Positions 16,942-25,865 are shown, numbered from the stretch's first letter. The stretch is 64,000 nt of DNA from Arthrobacter subterraneus (GCF_900099735.1 NZ_FNDT01000005.1:124001-188000), one strand, 5' to 3'. Notes: a model not told the origin generated them from the sequence alone. Numbers and translations are program-made.

Positions 16942-17940
16942 CTAGCGGACGCCCTGTTCGGCGAATTTAAGGACATCCGGGGCGGACTCCTGGTCGACGA
17001 TCGCCGGGCCGGTCAGCACCGGCTGGCCGCCGCCGATCTTGAAGCCGCCGCGCTTGGCCTGCCACAGCGCATCGATCGAGCCATAGCCCTGCAGCCAGGG
17101 CTGCTGGTCAACGGTGAAGAGCACCTCGCCGTCCACGATCTTCTGCGCCAGCTCCGCATTCATGTCGAAGCTCGCAGCCTTCGCTTCGCTTCCGGCGTCC
17201 TTGATGGAGTCGAGCAGCGTAAGGGTGATGGGTGCGCCGAGGCCGATAATGACGTCGGCGTCACTGGTCGCCTGCAGTTTGGCTGTAGCTGTGGAGGCGA
17301 CGGCCGTCATGTCCTGTCCGTTGACATAGAGGATTTCGGTGCCGGGAACCTTGGCCTTCACACCGGCGCAGCGAGCTTCCAGGCCGACGTGCCCCTGCTG
17401 CTGGATGACGCAGATGGGGTGCTCGTATCCGTCAGCGGCAAGGCGCTCGCCGACGGCTTCGCCGGCAAGCTGCTCGTTGGAGCCGAAGTGCGTGAATGCG
17501 CCGAGTTCAGCGGACACCCCTTCACCGGCGTTGAGACTGACGACAGGAATTCCAGCCTCCGTTGCTTTCTGCAACGCGCTCTTGAGTGCGTCGGGGGTGG
17601 CGAGGGTCACGGCGATTCCATCCACACCCTGGTCTATGGCCTGTTCGATGAGCTGAGCCTGGCGGCCGCCTTCAGGATCCGAGGTGTACAGCAGTTCGAC
17701 ATTGTCCTTGGCAGCAGCCTCCTCCGCCCCCTTGCGGACAATGTCCCAGAAGGTGTCGCCGCCGGACGCGTGGGTGATGAGGGCAATCTTCATGCGCTCG
17801 GTTTCGGCGACCTGCCCGCCTTCGGCATTGCCGCCGTCCTCCTGGGGTCGACCGCCGCCGCTGGAGCAGGCTGCCAGGGCAAGCATGGGGACGAGGACGA
17901 GGCCTGCGGCCACCTTTCGCCACTCAAACTTTTTAATCAC
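16942..17940 (-). CDS. Sugar (inositol) ABC transporter substrate-binding lipoprotein
   Basis: A 332-residue type-1 periplasmic-binding-fold lipoprotein. After a basic start (IKKFEWRKV) comes a hydrophobic stretch and lipobox ALAAC with Cys25, then a disordered Gly/Glu linker and a RbsB-like body: 'KIALITHASGGDTFWDIVRKGAEEAA', 'IEQAIDQGVDGIAVTLATPDAL' and 'DVIIGLGAPITLTLLD'. AAAGGAG precedes a GTG at 17940; the frame is open to 18027 but the extra residues do not fit a signal peptide. First gene of the importer operon, controlled from the 17941-18193 region. Confidence 0.9.
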   Translation of the reverse strand: MIKKFEWRKVAAGLVLVPMLALAACSSGGGRPQEDGGNAEGGQVAETERMKIALITHASGGDTFWDIVRKGAEEAAAKDNVELLYTSDPEGGRQAQLIEQAIDQGVDGIAVTLATPDALKSALQKATEAGIPVVSLNAGEGVSAELGAFTHFGSNEQLAGEAVGERLAADGYEHPICVIQQQGHVGLEARCAGVKAKVPGTEILYVNGQDMTAVASTATAKLQATSDADVIIGLGAPITLTLLDSIKDAGSEAKAASFDMNAELAQKIVDGEVLFTVDQQPWLQGYGSIDALWQAKRGGFKIGGGQPVLTGPAIVDQESAPDVLKFAEQGVR

Positions 17941-18034
17941 GCGAATCTCCTTTGGTTCGTGAGGTCCCGCTGGGCGGGTTCCACCGTTTGGTTGCCCGGA
18001 CGGAAGTGGGTGTCGGTGGTCCTGCATCCATCAT

Positions 18035-18050
18035 GGTGACTCCAGTCACA
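18035..18050 (-). promoter_or_regulatory. CRP/GlxR-like site upstream of the ABC importer operon
   Basis: Minus strand reads TGTGACTGGAGTCACC, with intact TGTGA and TCAC half-sites and 6-bp GTGACT/AGTCAC arms. It fits the CRP/GlxR consensus (TGTGA-N6-TCACA) in nine of ten arm bases. It lies 95 bp before the importer start, suggesting catabolite control (inference). Confidence 0.45.
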
Positions 18051-18060
18051 TAAGTCAACA

Positions 18061-18082
18061 GTATGTAAGGACATATTTACAT
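18061..18082. promoter_or_regulatory. Inositol-regulator operator, importer side
   Basis: The minus strand reads TATGTCCTTACATAC (18075-18061), differing by one base from the TGTCCTGACA core found near the regulator gene. On the plus strand ATGTAA (18063) and TTACAT (18077) form an inverted repeat. It lies in the importer promoter region. Binding by the adjacent GntR protein is inferred. Confidence 0.5.
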
Positions 18083-18140
18083 CAGCATCAGCACTGTCGA
18101 AGATTCAACGTACGCTGTTATGATCAAAGTACATATGTCT

Positions 18141-18155
18141 TATGTCCTGACAAGT
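18141..18155 (+). promoter_or_regulatory. Inositol-regulator operator, regulator side (TATGTCCTGACAAGT)
   Basis: Contains TGTCCTGACA, an exact match to the KGWCHTRACA motif I recall for the GntR-type inositol regulator IolR of Corynebacterium glutamicum. It is 39 bp before the GntR start, downstream of a possible -10 (TATGAT, 18119-18124), which fits autorepression. Confidence 0.55.
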
Positions 18156-18193
18156 AGACATGTGACCGACAGTCCCGAAGGAGGAGTTCAATC

Positions 18194-18934
18194 GTGGCCA
18201 CCCCGCTCAAACTCCATATCGACAGGTCTTCACCCGTCCCCCTCTATCACCAGGTGGTCCAGGGCATCGAGGCCGCCATCCACGGCGGGACACTGCCCGC
18301 AGGCACGCGCCTCGACAATGAAATCGACCTCGCTGCGCAGCTCAACCTCTCCCGCCCGACCATGCGCAAGGCGATGGATGAACTGGTTCGCTCCGGTCTT
18401 CTGGTCCGCAAGCGCGGGGTCGGCACCCAGGTGGTTTCGAGCCAAGTGCGCCGCCATCTTGAGCTCTCCAGCCTGTTTGATGACCTCACGCGCACCGGGA
18501 GTAAGCCCCAGACGGAAGTGCTCAGCTTCTCCCATGTCGACGCCGACGAACCCACGCGTGAAGCACTTCAGCTCGGAACCGGCGCCCGCGTCTACCACTT
18601 CACCCGGTTGCGATCGGTGGACGGGAAGCCGCTGGCTCTGATGGAAAATTCAGTGCGGGACGACATCACCGACATGGATGAGTCCGGTCTGGCCAAAAGG
18701 GGCCTCTACGAAATCCTCCGAACTGCCGGGGTGAACTTTCGGTTGGCCAACCAGCGCATCGGAGCTGTCACGGCCAACGAATATCAGGCGAAATTGCTCG
18801 GCACCGAGGTCGGGGCAGCCCTGGTCACGATGGAACGCACTGCTGTCGACGACACTGGTCGCGCCGTCGAGACCGGCCGCCACGTCTATCGGGCGGACTC
18901 CTACAGCTTTGAAATGACCCTCGTCCAACGCTGA
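18194..18934 (+). CDS. GntR/HutC family regulator, likely inositol regulator (IolR-like)
   Basis: A 246-residue GntR protein with a winged helix N-terminus ('LDNEIDLAAQLNLSRPTMRKAMDELVRSGLLVRKRGVGTQVV', about residues 37-78) and a C-terminal UTRA ligand domain ending in 'RHVYRADSYSFEMTLVQR'. The GTG start is preceded by GAAGGAGGAG. It is divergent from the importer and 28 bp upstream of iolB, so probably an operon with it. IolR of C. glutamicum is also GntR-type and its recalled motif occurs in this promoter. Likely an inositol-responsive repressor. Confidence 0.85.
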   Translation: MATPLKLHIDRSSPVPLYHQVVQGIEAAIHGGTLPAGTRLDNEIDLAAQLNLSRPTMRKAMDELVRSGLLVRKRGVGTQVVSSQVRRHLELSSLFDDLTRTGSKPQTEVLSFSHVDADEPTREALQLGTGARVYHFTRLRSVDGKPLALMENSVRDDITDMDESGLAKRGLYEILRTAGVNFRLANQRIGAVTANEYQAKLLGTEVGAALVTMERTAVDDTGRAVETGRHVYRADSYSFEMTLVQR

Positions 18935-18962
18935 CGCAAAACCGTCACCGAAAGGATCCATC

Positions 18963-19853
18963 ATGACCGACTGGTTCTACCCCCATCGCACGGCTGCGCG
19001 CGGCAACTGGGAGGTGGCCCTCGGGGCCACCGACGACGCCGTTGCGCCAGGTGGCTGGATGCACACCGGCCTGCGGGTCACCACTCTCAAGGCAAACGAG
19101 GCAGTACACCTCGCTGCGGCCGCGGAGGAACGCATAGTCATTCCGCTTGAAGGCGCGGTGCGGGTTGGAACCGAAGACGGCGACGTTATCCTGCGGGGCC
19201 GGGCCTCGGTCTTCACCGGACCCAGCGATGTGTACTACTCCGGCACCGATACAGCCCTGACACTGAGCACCGACGAGGGCGCCCGCGTTGCCGTTGCATC
19301 AGCGCCGGCGTCCAGCAGCTACCCTGCGCGACTCATCCTGGCGGAAGATATCCCCGTCGAACTCCGGGGAGCCGGCAACTGCTCGCGACAGGTGCACAAC
19401 TTCGGCACCCCGGCGGCGCTGGAAGCGGACCGTTTCATAGTCTGCGAGGTGCTCACGCCCTCGGGCAACTGGTCCTCTTACCCGCCTCACAAGCACGACG
19501 AGGAGAAAGAAGGCGAAACTTCGCTCGAGGAGATCTATTACTTCGAGACCCGTGCCGCGGATGCGTCGGCGCCGACGCCCGCTGATGCCGTCGGCTACCA
19601 GCGGGTGTATGCGTCGGATGATCGGCCGATCGATGTCTCCGCCGAGGTTCGGACAGGCGACGTCGTCCTGGTCCCTTACGGCTGGCACGGCCCCGCCATG
19701 GCTGCTCCCGGATACGACCTTTACTACCTCAACGTCATGGCCGGTCCGGGCCCGGTCCGGCAGTGGCTCATCAGCGATGACCCGCACCACGGCTGGGTCC
19801 GCCAGACCTGGGATTCCCAGCAGGTCGACCCCCGGCTGCCGTTCGACGCATGA
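18963..19853 (+). CDS. iolB: 5-deoxy-glucuronate isomerase
   Basis: A 296-residue bicupin that converts 5-deoxy-D-glucuronate to 5-dehydro-2-deoxy-D-gluconate in inositol breakdown. IolB features: 'PGGWMHTGLRVTTL' near residue 30, 'SSYPPHKHDEEKEGETSLEEIYYFE' (metal-binding His/Glu cluster) near 175-200, 'GDVVLVPYGWHGPAMAAPGYDLYYLNVMAGP' near 235-265, and 'WLISDDPHHGWVRQTW' near the end. It is separated from the main iol operon and placed with the regulator. AAAGGAT precedes the ATG. Confidence 0.95.
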   Translation: MTDWFYPHRTAARGNWEVALGATDDAVAPGGWMHTGLRVTTLKANEAVHLAAAAEERIVIPLEGAVRVGTEDGDVILRGRASVFTGPSDVYYSGTDTALTLSTDEGARVAVASAPASSSYPARLILAEDIPVELRGAGNCSRQVHNFGTPAALEADRFIVCEVLTPSGNWSSYPPHKHDEEKEGETSLEEIYYFETRAADASAPTPADAVGYQRVYASDDRPIDVSAEVRTGDVVLVPYGWHGPAMAAPGYDLYYLNVMAGPGPVRQWLISDDPHHGWVRQTWDSQQVDPRLPFDA

Positions 19854-19882
19854 CCAGTTCCCCACAGCTGCCCCGGAATGGT

Positions 19883-19934
19883 AGCACTTTGGCCATCGGA
19901 TAGCGGTGCACCCCTATCCGATGGCCAAAGTGCT
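19883..19934. terminator. Perfect 21-bp inverted repeat with palindromic loop
   Basis: Arms 19883-19903 and 19914-19934 are perfectly complementary over 21 bp (arm starts AGCACTTTGG, ends CGGATAG). The 10-nt loop contains GGTGCACC, itself a palindrome, so the whole 52-bp unit is almost fully self-complementary. It lies between the convergent iolB and iolT genes, where it can end transcription from both sides. There is no T-run, and the stem is longer than needed, so it may instead be a dispersed hairpin repeat. Confidence 0.7.
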
Positions 19935-19981
19935 GTCACGCCTGGACGCTTGCGGGGAGGTGTGCCCGCGCTGCGGCGCAG

Positions 19982-21412
19982 TCAGCGTTGGGATGCCGCG
20001 GCGTGGGCTTCCTTGAATTCGTGCTCCAGCTGCTCGAGGCTCTTGTCACGGGTTTCGGGAATGAACCTGCGGGCGAAGAGAATCGCCCCTACGCCGAGAG
20101 CCGCGAAGAAGAAGAACGTGTTGGAGATCGTGATCGCTGCCACCAGGATCGGGAAGCTGAAACTGACCGCGAAGTTCACCATCCAAAGCACGAAGACGGA
20201 GACACCCATGCCCATCCCGCGGATCTTCAGCGGGAAGATCTCGGAGAGCATCAGCCAGGTCACCGGAGAGATCGCTCCCTGTTGGAAAGCCAGGAAGGTG
20301 ATGGTGAAGGCAAGGATGACGAAGCCGCGCAGCGTGCCCTCCGGCAGCACCAGGGAGAAGATGCCGATGGCGAGCAGGGCAGACGTCGTACCGACCTGCC
20401 CGGTGATGAGCATGGGCCGGCGTCCCACCTTGCCCAGCAGCCAGATGCCCACGAAGGTCGCTGCCACCGAAATCACGCCGTTGGCGATATTTGCCGTCAG
20501 CGCGGCCTGGGTTCCGAAGCCGGCGTCGTCGAGGATGTGCGTGCCGTAGTACATGATCGAGTTGACGCCGGTGATCTGCTGGATCACTGCAAGGCCCAGG
20601 CCGACAATGAAGACACGCCGCAGCCAGGGCTCGCTCAGGTCCTTGATGGTGCCCATCTTGGCCTTGTAGTCCTCGACCGCCATCGCCTTCACCTCGTCGA
20701 ACTCGGTGCGGGCGGTTTCGTGCGCCCTGATCCGGTTCAGCACGGCAAGCGTCTCGCCGAAATTACCGATGGAGGCTAGCCAGCGTGGGCTTTCCGGAAC
20801 GAAATGCATGCCGATCCAGAGTCCGATGGCCGGAAGTGTGGCGATGACGAGCATCCAGCGCCACACCCCGTCGGCGTCGCCGAAGACGTTGCCGAGGAAC
20901 GCGTTGGTAATGAAGGCCAGCAGCTGGCCGGTCACGATCATCAGTTCATTCCGAGTCACCATCTGCCCGCGCCGTGCGGCCGGGGAAAGCTCGGCCAGGA
21001 AGATCGGCACCATCACCGAAGCGCCGCCAACCGCCAGCCCGAGGACAAAGCGGGACAGCACCATCACGGTGACATCCGGCGCGAAGGAGGCACCGAGGGT
21101 CCCGAGAAGGAAGACGACAGCGAGGACGACGATCATCCGGCGCCGGCCGTACCTGTCAGCCAGGCGGCCGCCGAAGACGGCACCGAACGCGGCCCCGAAG
21201 AGCAGTGAACTGGTCACAAGCCCCTCGGTGAAGGGGGTAAGCGCAAGGTCCTCTGCCATAAACGGCAGGGCGCCGTTGATCACACCTGTGTCGAAGCCGA
21301 AGAGAAGACCGCCGAGCGTGGCGATCCAGGTGATGCGTCGAAGATACTTGCTCTGCCGGTCGTCACCGGGCGCCGTCGGGCGCGCGCTATCGGCAGTGGG
21401 CAGGGTAGTCAT
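19982..21412 (-). CDS. iolT: Sugar-porter MFS transporter, likely inositol permease
   Basis: A 476-residue, 12-TM sugar porter. Signatures: 'GGLLFGFDTGVINGALPFM' (TM1), 'GGRLADRYGRRRM' between TM2 and TM3, 'VPIFLAELSPAARRGQMV' in TM4, 'PESPRWL' in the central loop, 'QQITGVNSIMYYGTHIL' in TM7 and 'PVTWLMLSEIFPLKIRG' in TM10. These match IolT/XylE-type permeases. It is the last gene of the iol operon and is a second inositol uptake route beside the ABC importer. Confidence 0.85.
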   Translation of the reverse strand: MTTLPTADSARPTAPGDDRQSKYLRRITWIATLGGLLFGFDTGVINGALPFMAEDLALTPFTEGLVTSSLLFGAAFGAVFGGRLADRYGRRRMIVVLAVVFLLGTLGASFAPDVTVMVLSRFVLGLAVGGASVMVPIFLAELSPAARRGQMVTRNELMIVTGQLLAFITNAFLGNVFGDADGVWRWMLVIATLPAIGLWIGMHFVPESPRWLASIGNFGETLAVLNRIRAHETARTEFDEVKAMAVEDYKAKMGTIKDLSEPWLRRVFIVGLGLAVIQQITGVNSIMYYGTHILDDAGFGTQAALTANIANGVISVAATFVGIWLLGKVGRRPMLITGQVGTTSALLAIGIFSLVLPEGTLRGFVILAFTITFLAFQQGAISPVTWLMLSEIFPLKIRGMGMGVSVFVLWMVNFAVSFSFPILVAAITISNTFFFFAALGVGAILFARRFIPETRDKSLEQLEHEFKEAHAAASQR

Positions 21413-21462
21413 AAGTTCTCCTGGGCGCGCCGGAAGCGCGCGGGTTCTGTAGGGGGAGCGAA

Positions 21463-22338
21463 TCAGGGCCGAGCGGCCTGGGAGAGGCTGCGCATGCGCT
21501 CAAGCTGGTACTTCGAGACCTGTTCCGCATTCTCGTTCTCGGCGAAGACACTGGAAACCATGACGGTGTCCTCCTTATCGAGGAACCCGATCCCGGCGAG
21601 GCCGCCGAAGAATTCGTCCCAGTTGACGTCGCCGTCGCCGATCTTCAGGTGCTGGTGAACGCGGACCGGATTGCCGGGCGGGTTGGTGATGTACCGCAGC
21701 CCGTGAGACCGGTGGTGGTCCATCGTGTCCGCGACGTGGACCAGGCGCAGCTTGTCCCCAGCCGCCTGCATGATTTCAAGGGGTGAGTCCTTCATGTGGA
21801 AGGTATGGGCGGCGACGTAGACCATACCGATGTTCGGGGAGTTGAGGCCGCGGATCACGCGCAACGCCGCCAGGCCCTCCTCGACGAAATCGTCCGGGTG
21901 CGGATCAATCAGGACATCGAGGCCTTCGCGCTCGATGATCGGCAGGAGCTCCTCCATGGACTTGTAGAAGGCGTCCTCGGATTTTTCTGCCCGCTCCGGC
22001 CGACCGCTGAACTCTGTGTTCATGGTGCTCACACCAAGATCGACGGTGAGCTGAATGGCGCGCTTCCACTTGCGCACGGCTGCAGCGCGGGTCTCCTCAT
22101 CCGGGCCCGACCAGCGCAGCACCGGCAGGACCGAGGCAATCCGGACCCCGGCGTCGTCGCACGCGGCGCGCAGCTTGCGGACCAGTTCGTCGTCGGCCTT
22201 GGGGTGGGCGAAAAAGGGGATGAAGTCCGGATGCGGGGTGAGCTGGAGGTATTCGTACCCCAGATCGGCGGCCAACTGCGGGAATTCGAGGAGGCTGTGG
22301 CTGGAGTGGAACGGGGTGGGATCAAGCGCGATTTTCAT
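21463..22338 (-). CDS. Sugar phosphate isomerase/epimerase of the iol operon (IolI/IolH-like)
   Basis: A 291-residue xylose-isomerase-like TIM barrel with 'LELPQ.AADLGYEYLQLTPHPDF' type N-terminus, 'IDPHPDDFVEE', 'GMVYVAAHTFHMKD' and 'VHVADTMDHHRSHGLRYI'. In Bacillus, IolI interconverts inosose isomers; this gene's position next to iolG suggests the same kind of role or use of another inositol stereoisomer. It is distinct from IolE, which is also present. Start is 9 bp after the iolG stop. Confidence 0.8.
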   Translation of the reverse strand: MKIALDPTPFHSSHSLLEFPQLAADLGYEYLQLTPHPDFIPFFAHPKADDELVRKLRAACDDAGVRIASVLPVLRWSGPDEETRAAAVRKWKRAIQLTVDLGVSTMNTEFSGRPERAEKSEDAFYKSMEELLPIIEREGLDVLIDPHPDDFVEEGLAALRVIRGLNSPNIGMVYVAAHTFHMKDSPLEIMQAAGDKLRLVHVADTMDHHRSHGLRYITNPPGNPVRVHQHLKIGDGDVNWDEFFGGLAGIGFLDKEDTVMVSSVFAENENAEQVSKYQLERMRSLSQAARP

Positions 22339-22347
22339 GAGGACCTC

Positions 22348-23385
22348 TCAGACGAGTTCGGCTTCACGGGCCTGGCCGTAAAGGGCGGGCCGCTCGACGA
22401 GGTTGACAGTGACCTTCTCTCCGGTCTTCTGTGCCTGTACACCGGCCTCACAGCACGCGGCGGTCGCATAGCCGTCCCACGCGGAGGGGCCGCCGATGGT
22501 GCCGCGGCGTGCGGCGTCGGCCCAGGCCTGCACCTCGACGTCGTACGCGGCGCCGAAACGCTCCTCAAATCCGGGAGTCACCCGGCCGCCCCAGGTCCCG
22601 GCAGTGCGCATATAGGGTCCGCTGTCGCCGCCGATGGTCACCGTGCCCTGCTCGAAGACAGCCTGCGTGGCGACTTCATAGCCGAACTGTGCGTTGACGT
22701 AGATCTCGACATCGGCGAGCACACCGGACGCCGTCTCGATCAGGACGTGCTGGGGGTCGTGCTGGCCCTCGGGCGCGTTGCGGGTGGGCTTGCCCAGGCG
22801 TACCTGGACGCTGGTAATCTCCTCACCGGCGAGGAAGCGGATCACATCGAATTCGTGCACCACGGAGTCGTTGATCAGCATCTCGTTGGTGAAGCCGGCG
22901 GGGGTGTCCGGGTTGCGGTGTGCGCAGTGCAGCATCAGCAGCTCGCCCAGCTTCTCTTCCCGGATGACCCCGCCGAGCTGTGCATACTCTGCGTCGAATC
23001 GGCGCATGAAGCCCACCTGGATGCGCTGCCTGCCCAGCTTCTCCTCGGCGCGGACAACCCGCAGGGCGGACTCGGCGTCGGGGGTGAGCGGCTTCTCGCA
23101 CAGGATCGGCAAATCCTTCTCGAGGGCCTTGAGGACGGTGTCCTCATGGAGGAAGCCCGGAGTGGCGATCAGGACGGCGTCGACGTCGCCCCGCGCCAGT
23201 GCCTCGTCGGCGTCGGTGAGGGCAACGGCGTCGGGCAGGCCGGCCACGGCGGCTTCCGCGCGGGCCTGGTCCACGTCGACGACGACGGACACCCGGGCTC
23301 CGCTGATGCGGCGGCTGAGTCGTTCGATGTGGTCGATGCCCATGCGTCCGGCACCGATCACTGCTACACGCAGGGTCTCGATCAT
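22348..23385 (-). CDS. iolG: Inositol 2-dehydrogenase
   Basis: A 345-residue NAD-dependent Gfo/Idh/MocA enzyme that oxidises myo-inositol to scyllo-inosose, the first step of the pathway. Rossmann motif 'VAVIGAGRMGIDHIERL' is at about residues 8-24, 'ILCEKPLTPDAESAL' near 92-106 (the Lys is catalytic in the family), 'QVGFMRRFDAEYAQL' near 120-135 and 'INDSVVHEFDVIRFLAGEE' near 167-185 (Asp and His of the catalytic triad). Of the four Gfo/Idh/MocA genes in the window this one is inside the iol operon and is the best IolG. Confidence 0.92.
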   Translation of the reverse strand: MIETLRVAVIGAGRMGIDHIERLSRRISGARVSVVVDVDQARAEAAVAGLPDAVALTDADEALARGDVDAVLIATPGFLHEDTVLKALEKDLPILCEKPLTPDAESALRVVRAEEKLGRQRIQVGFMRRFDAEYAQLGGVIREEKLGELLMLHCAHRNPDTPAGFTNEMLINDSVVHEFDVIRFLAGEEITSVQVRLGKPTRNAPEGQHDPQHVLIETASGVLADVEIYVNAQFGYEVATQAVFEQGTVTIGGDSGPYMRTAGTWGGRVTPGFEERFGAAYDVEVQAWADAARRGTIGGPSAWDGYATAACCEAGVQAQKTGEKVTVNLVERPALYGQAREAELV

Positions 23386-23421
23386 GATGTTTGTTCCTTT
23401 TGGTCGGTGTGGATCAGCTGC

Positions 23422-24336
23422 TCAGCGGACGGTGGTACGGGAACCGCAGGAAAGCAGGTACTTGCGGGTGCGGGCGGCGATGGGCAGCGGGACGTCGAAA
23501 TCGACGGGGTACATGTCCTGCTCGACGATCCCGAAGATCGGCTTCTGCAGCGACTCGACCGCCTCGATGACCTCGCGGAGGTCCGGCAGTCCGTTCGGCG
23601 GCTCAATCATGACGCCGGCGGTGTTCGCTGCCGCCCAGGTCAGGTTCTGCTCTCGGACCGTCGCCAGGACGTCGGGGTTGATCTGCTTCAGGTGCAGGTA
23701 GCCGATCCGCTCGGGGTACTTGCGGATGAGGTCCACGCTGCTGGCTCCGCCGTACTCGGCATGGCCGGTGTCCAGGCAGAGGGTGAGCAGCTCCGAGTCG
23801 GTGTTTTCCAGCAGCCGCTCGATGTCCCGCTGACCCTGCACATGGGAATCTGCGTGGGAATGGAACTGCTGCTGCAGGCCGAACTGATCACGCAGGCGAC
23901 GCCCGAGTTCGTCATGCCCGCCAAAGAGCGAATCCCACTGTTCGGGCGTGAGAACCTCGTTCTCCACCGCCTCACCTGTCACGTCGTCGCGCCACATCGC
24001 CGGGATGACGACGATGTGTTCGCCACCCATGGCCGCGGTCAGTTCGGCGACCCGGAGTGCGGGCTCCCAGGCTTCCTCCCACTGGTCTTTCCCCCGGTGG
24101 AAGGCGGTGAACACCGTACCGGCGGAGATCTTCAGGTCCCGCTGCGCGAGCTCATCGGCCAGCCGCGACGGGTCGGTGGGCAGGTACCCGTACGGGCCCA
24201 GCTCGATCCACTTGTACCCGGCCTCGGCCACCTCGTCGAGGAAGCGTTCCCAGGGAGTCTGCTTCGGGTCGTCGGGAAACCACACGCCCCAGGAGTCGGG
24301 TGCGGTGCCGATGATCAGCTTGTTGTCGTTGGTCAT
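23422..24336 (-). CDS. iolE: myo-inosose-2 dehydratase
   Basis: A 304-residue TIM-barrel enzyme that dehydrates scyllo-inosose to 3D-trihydroxycyclohexane-1,2-dione. IolE features: 'GTAPDSWGVWFPDDPKQTPWERFLDEVAEAGYKWIELGPYGYLP' at the N-terminus, 'QQQFHSHADSHVQG' and 'CLDTGHAEYGG' with metal-binding His/Asp, and 'GIVEQDMYP' near the C-terminus. The frame opens at 24405, but those 23 residues overlap the mmsA end, and the ATG at 24336 leaves a 14-bp gap, so I use it. Confidence 0.95.
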   Translation of the reverse strand: MTNDNKLIIGTAPDSWGVWFPDDPKQTPWERFLDEVAEAGYKWIELGPYGYLPTDPSRLADELAQRDLKISAGTVFTAFHRGKDQWEEAWEPALRVAELTAAMGGEHIVVIPAMWRDDVTGEAVENEVLTPEQWDSLFGGHDELGRRLRDQFGLQQQFHSHADSHVQGQRDIERLLENTDSELLTLCLDTGHAEYGGASSVDLIRKYPERIGYLHLKQINPDVLATVREQNLTWAAANTAGVMIEPPNGLPDLREVIEAVESLQKPIFGIVEQDMYPVDFDVPLPIAARTRKYLLSCGSRTTVR

Positions 24337-24350
24337 GGTGATGGTCCGTC

Positions 24351-25865
24351 CTAGCTGCTGGGGAATGCGTAGGAGGCGGCGGAGACGTGTGCCGGTTCCG
24401 GCCACCGCTGGGTGATGACCTTGCCCCGCGTGTAGAACCTGACGCCGTCGGGCCCGTAGATATGCAGGTCACCGAAGAGGGAGTTCTTCCAGCCACCGAA
24501 CGAGTGGTGCGCCACGGGCACCGGCAGCGGAACATTGACACCGACCATCCCCACCTTGATGGAACGCTGGAAGGTGCGGGCATAGGCGCCGGAGGAGGTG
24601 AAGATCGCCGTGCCGTTGCCGTACGGATTGGCGTTGATGAGGTCGATCGCTTCCTCAAGTGTCTCCACCCGGACCACCACGAGCACCGGGCCGAAGATTT
24701 CCTCAGAGTAGGCGCTCATGTCCGTGCGCACCCGGTCCAGGACGGTGGGGCCGACGAAGAAGCCCTCCTCATGGCCCTTGACCACCAAATCCCGGCCGTC
24801 CACCACGAGGGCGGCGCCGTCCTGCTCGGCTTCGGTGACGATCTTCAAGATGCGCGACTTCGATGCCGGGGTAATGACGGGACCCATGTCGGCGTCGGGC
24901 GTGGTGCCCTCGTTGACGTGGACAGCAGAGGCACGCTCGCGGACCTTGTCGACGACGGCGTCGGCCGCCTCTCCGACGGCCACAGCCACGGAGATCGCCA
25001 TGCAGCGCTGCCCGGCCGAGCCGAACGCTGCTGCCGCCAGGTGGTCAGCCGCATTGTCGAGGTCGGCGTCGGGCATGATCACCGCGTGGTTCTTGGCGCC
25101 GCCCAGTGCCTGCACACGCTTGCCGTGCGCGATGGCGGTTTCCTGGATGTAGCGGGCCACCGGGGTCGAGCCGACGAAGGAGATCGCGTCGACATCGCGG
25201 TGGGTCAGCAGACCGTCCACAGCCTCCTTGTCGCCGTGCAGGACGTTGAAGACGCCGTCGGGCAGTCCGGCCTGCTTCCACAGCCGGGCAAGAAGGAGTG
25301 AGGGCGAGGGGTCGCGTTCGGAAGGCTTGAGGATGAACGCGTTGCCTGCGGCGATGGCCACCGGCGCCATCCACAGCGGCACCATCACGGGGAAGTTGAA
25401 CGGGGTGATGCCCGCGACGACACCGACCGGCTCCCGGAACGAATAGACGTCGATGCCGGTGGACGCCTGGTCGGAGTACTCTCCCTTTAGCAGCTGGGAA
25501 ATGCCGCACGCGAACTCGACGACTTCGAGTCCTCGTCCGATCTCGCCCTTGGCGTCCGAGAGCACCTTGCCGTGCTCAGCGGTGATGAGGGCGGCGAGCT
25601 CGTCGATGTGGGAAGCAACCAGCTCGCGGAACGCGAACAGGATCGAGGTCCGGCGGGCCATGGAGGTGTTGCCCCAGCTGTCGGCGGCGGCACGTGCTGC
25701 GGCGACGGCCGCGTTGATGTCCCCGGCGTTCGCGAGCCGCAGCTCCGCGCTGACCTGTCCGGTGGCCGGGTTGTACACCGACTGGGTGCGGTCACCGGAG
25801 CCCGCGGTCTCGACGCCGTTGATGAAGTGGGTGATGGTGCTGGTCTCTGCGACGGTGGATGTCAT
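24351..25865 (-). CDS. mmsA: Methylmalonate/malonate semialdehyde dehydrogenase (acylating)
   Basis: A 504-residue CoA-dependent aldehyde dehydrogenase. It converts malonate semialdehyde to acetyl-CoA and CO2 in inositol breakdown (IolA role). Seen: 'GITPFNFPVMVPLWMAPVAIAAGNAFILKPSERDP' (cofactor region, about 150-185), 'ALGGAKNHAVIMPDAD' and the catalytic Cys in 'FGSAGQRCMAIS' near 285. 'FGGWKNSLFGD' near the end is typical of MmsA/IolA. Located between iolD and iolE in the operon. Confidence 0.95.
   Translation of the reverse strand: MTSTVAETSTITHFINGVETAGSGDRTQSVYNPATGQVSAELRLANAGDINAAVAAARAAADSWGNTSMARRTSILFAFRELVASHIDELAALITAEHGKVLSDAKGEIGRGLEVVEFACGISQLLKGEYSDQASTGIDVYSFREPVGVVAGITPFNFPVMVPLWMAPVAIAAGNAFILKPSERDPSPSLLLARLWKQAGLPDGVFNVLHGDKEAVDGLLTHRDVDAISFVGSTPVARYIQETAIAHGKRVQALGGAKNHAVIMPDADLDNAADHLAAAAFGSAGQRCMAISVAVAVGEAADAVVDKVRERASAVHVNEGTTPDADMGPVITPASKSRILKIVTEAEQDGAALVVDGRDLVVKGHEEGFFVGPTVLDRVRTDMSAYSEEIFGPVLVVVRVETLEEAIDLINANPYGNGTAIFTSSGAYARTFQRSIKVGMVGVNVPLPVPVAHHSFGGWKNSLFGDLHIYGPDGVRFYTRGKVITQRWPEPAHVSAASYAFPSS

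Noticed and set aside
21796-24354. Very long plus-strand open frame (852 codons) opposite the iol operon
   Set aside because: It runs antisense to iolE, iolG and the isomerase, all with clear family motifs. Long antisense frames are expected in high-GC DNA, and its translation is low-complexity with no domain.
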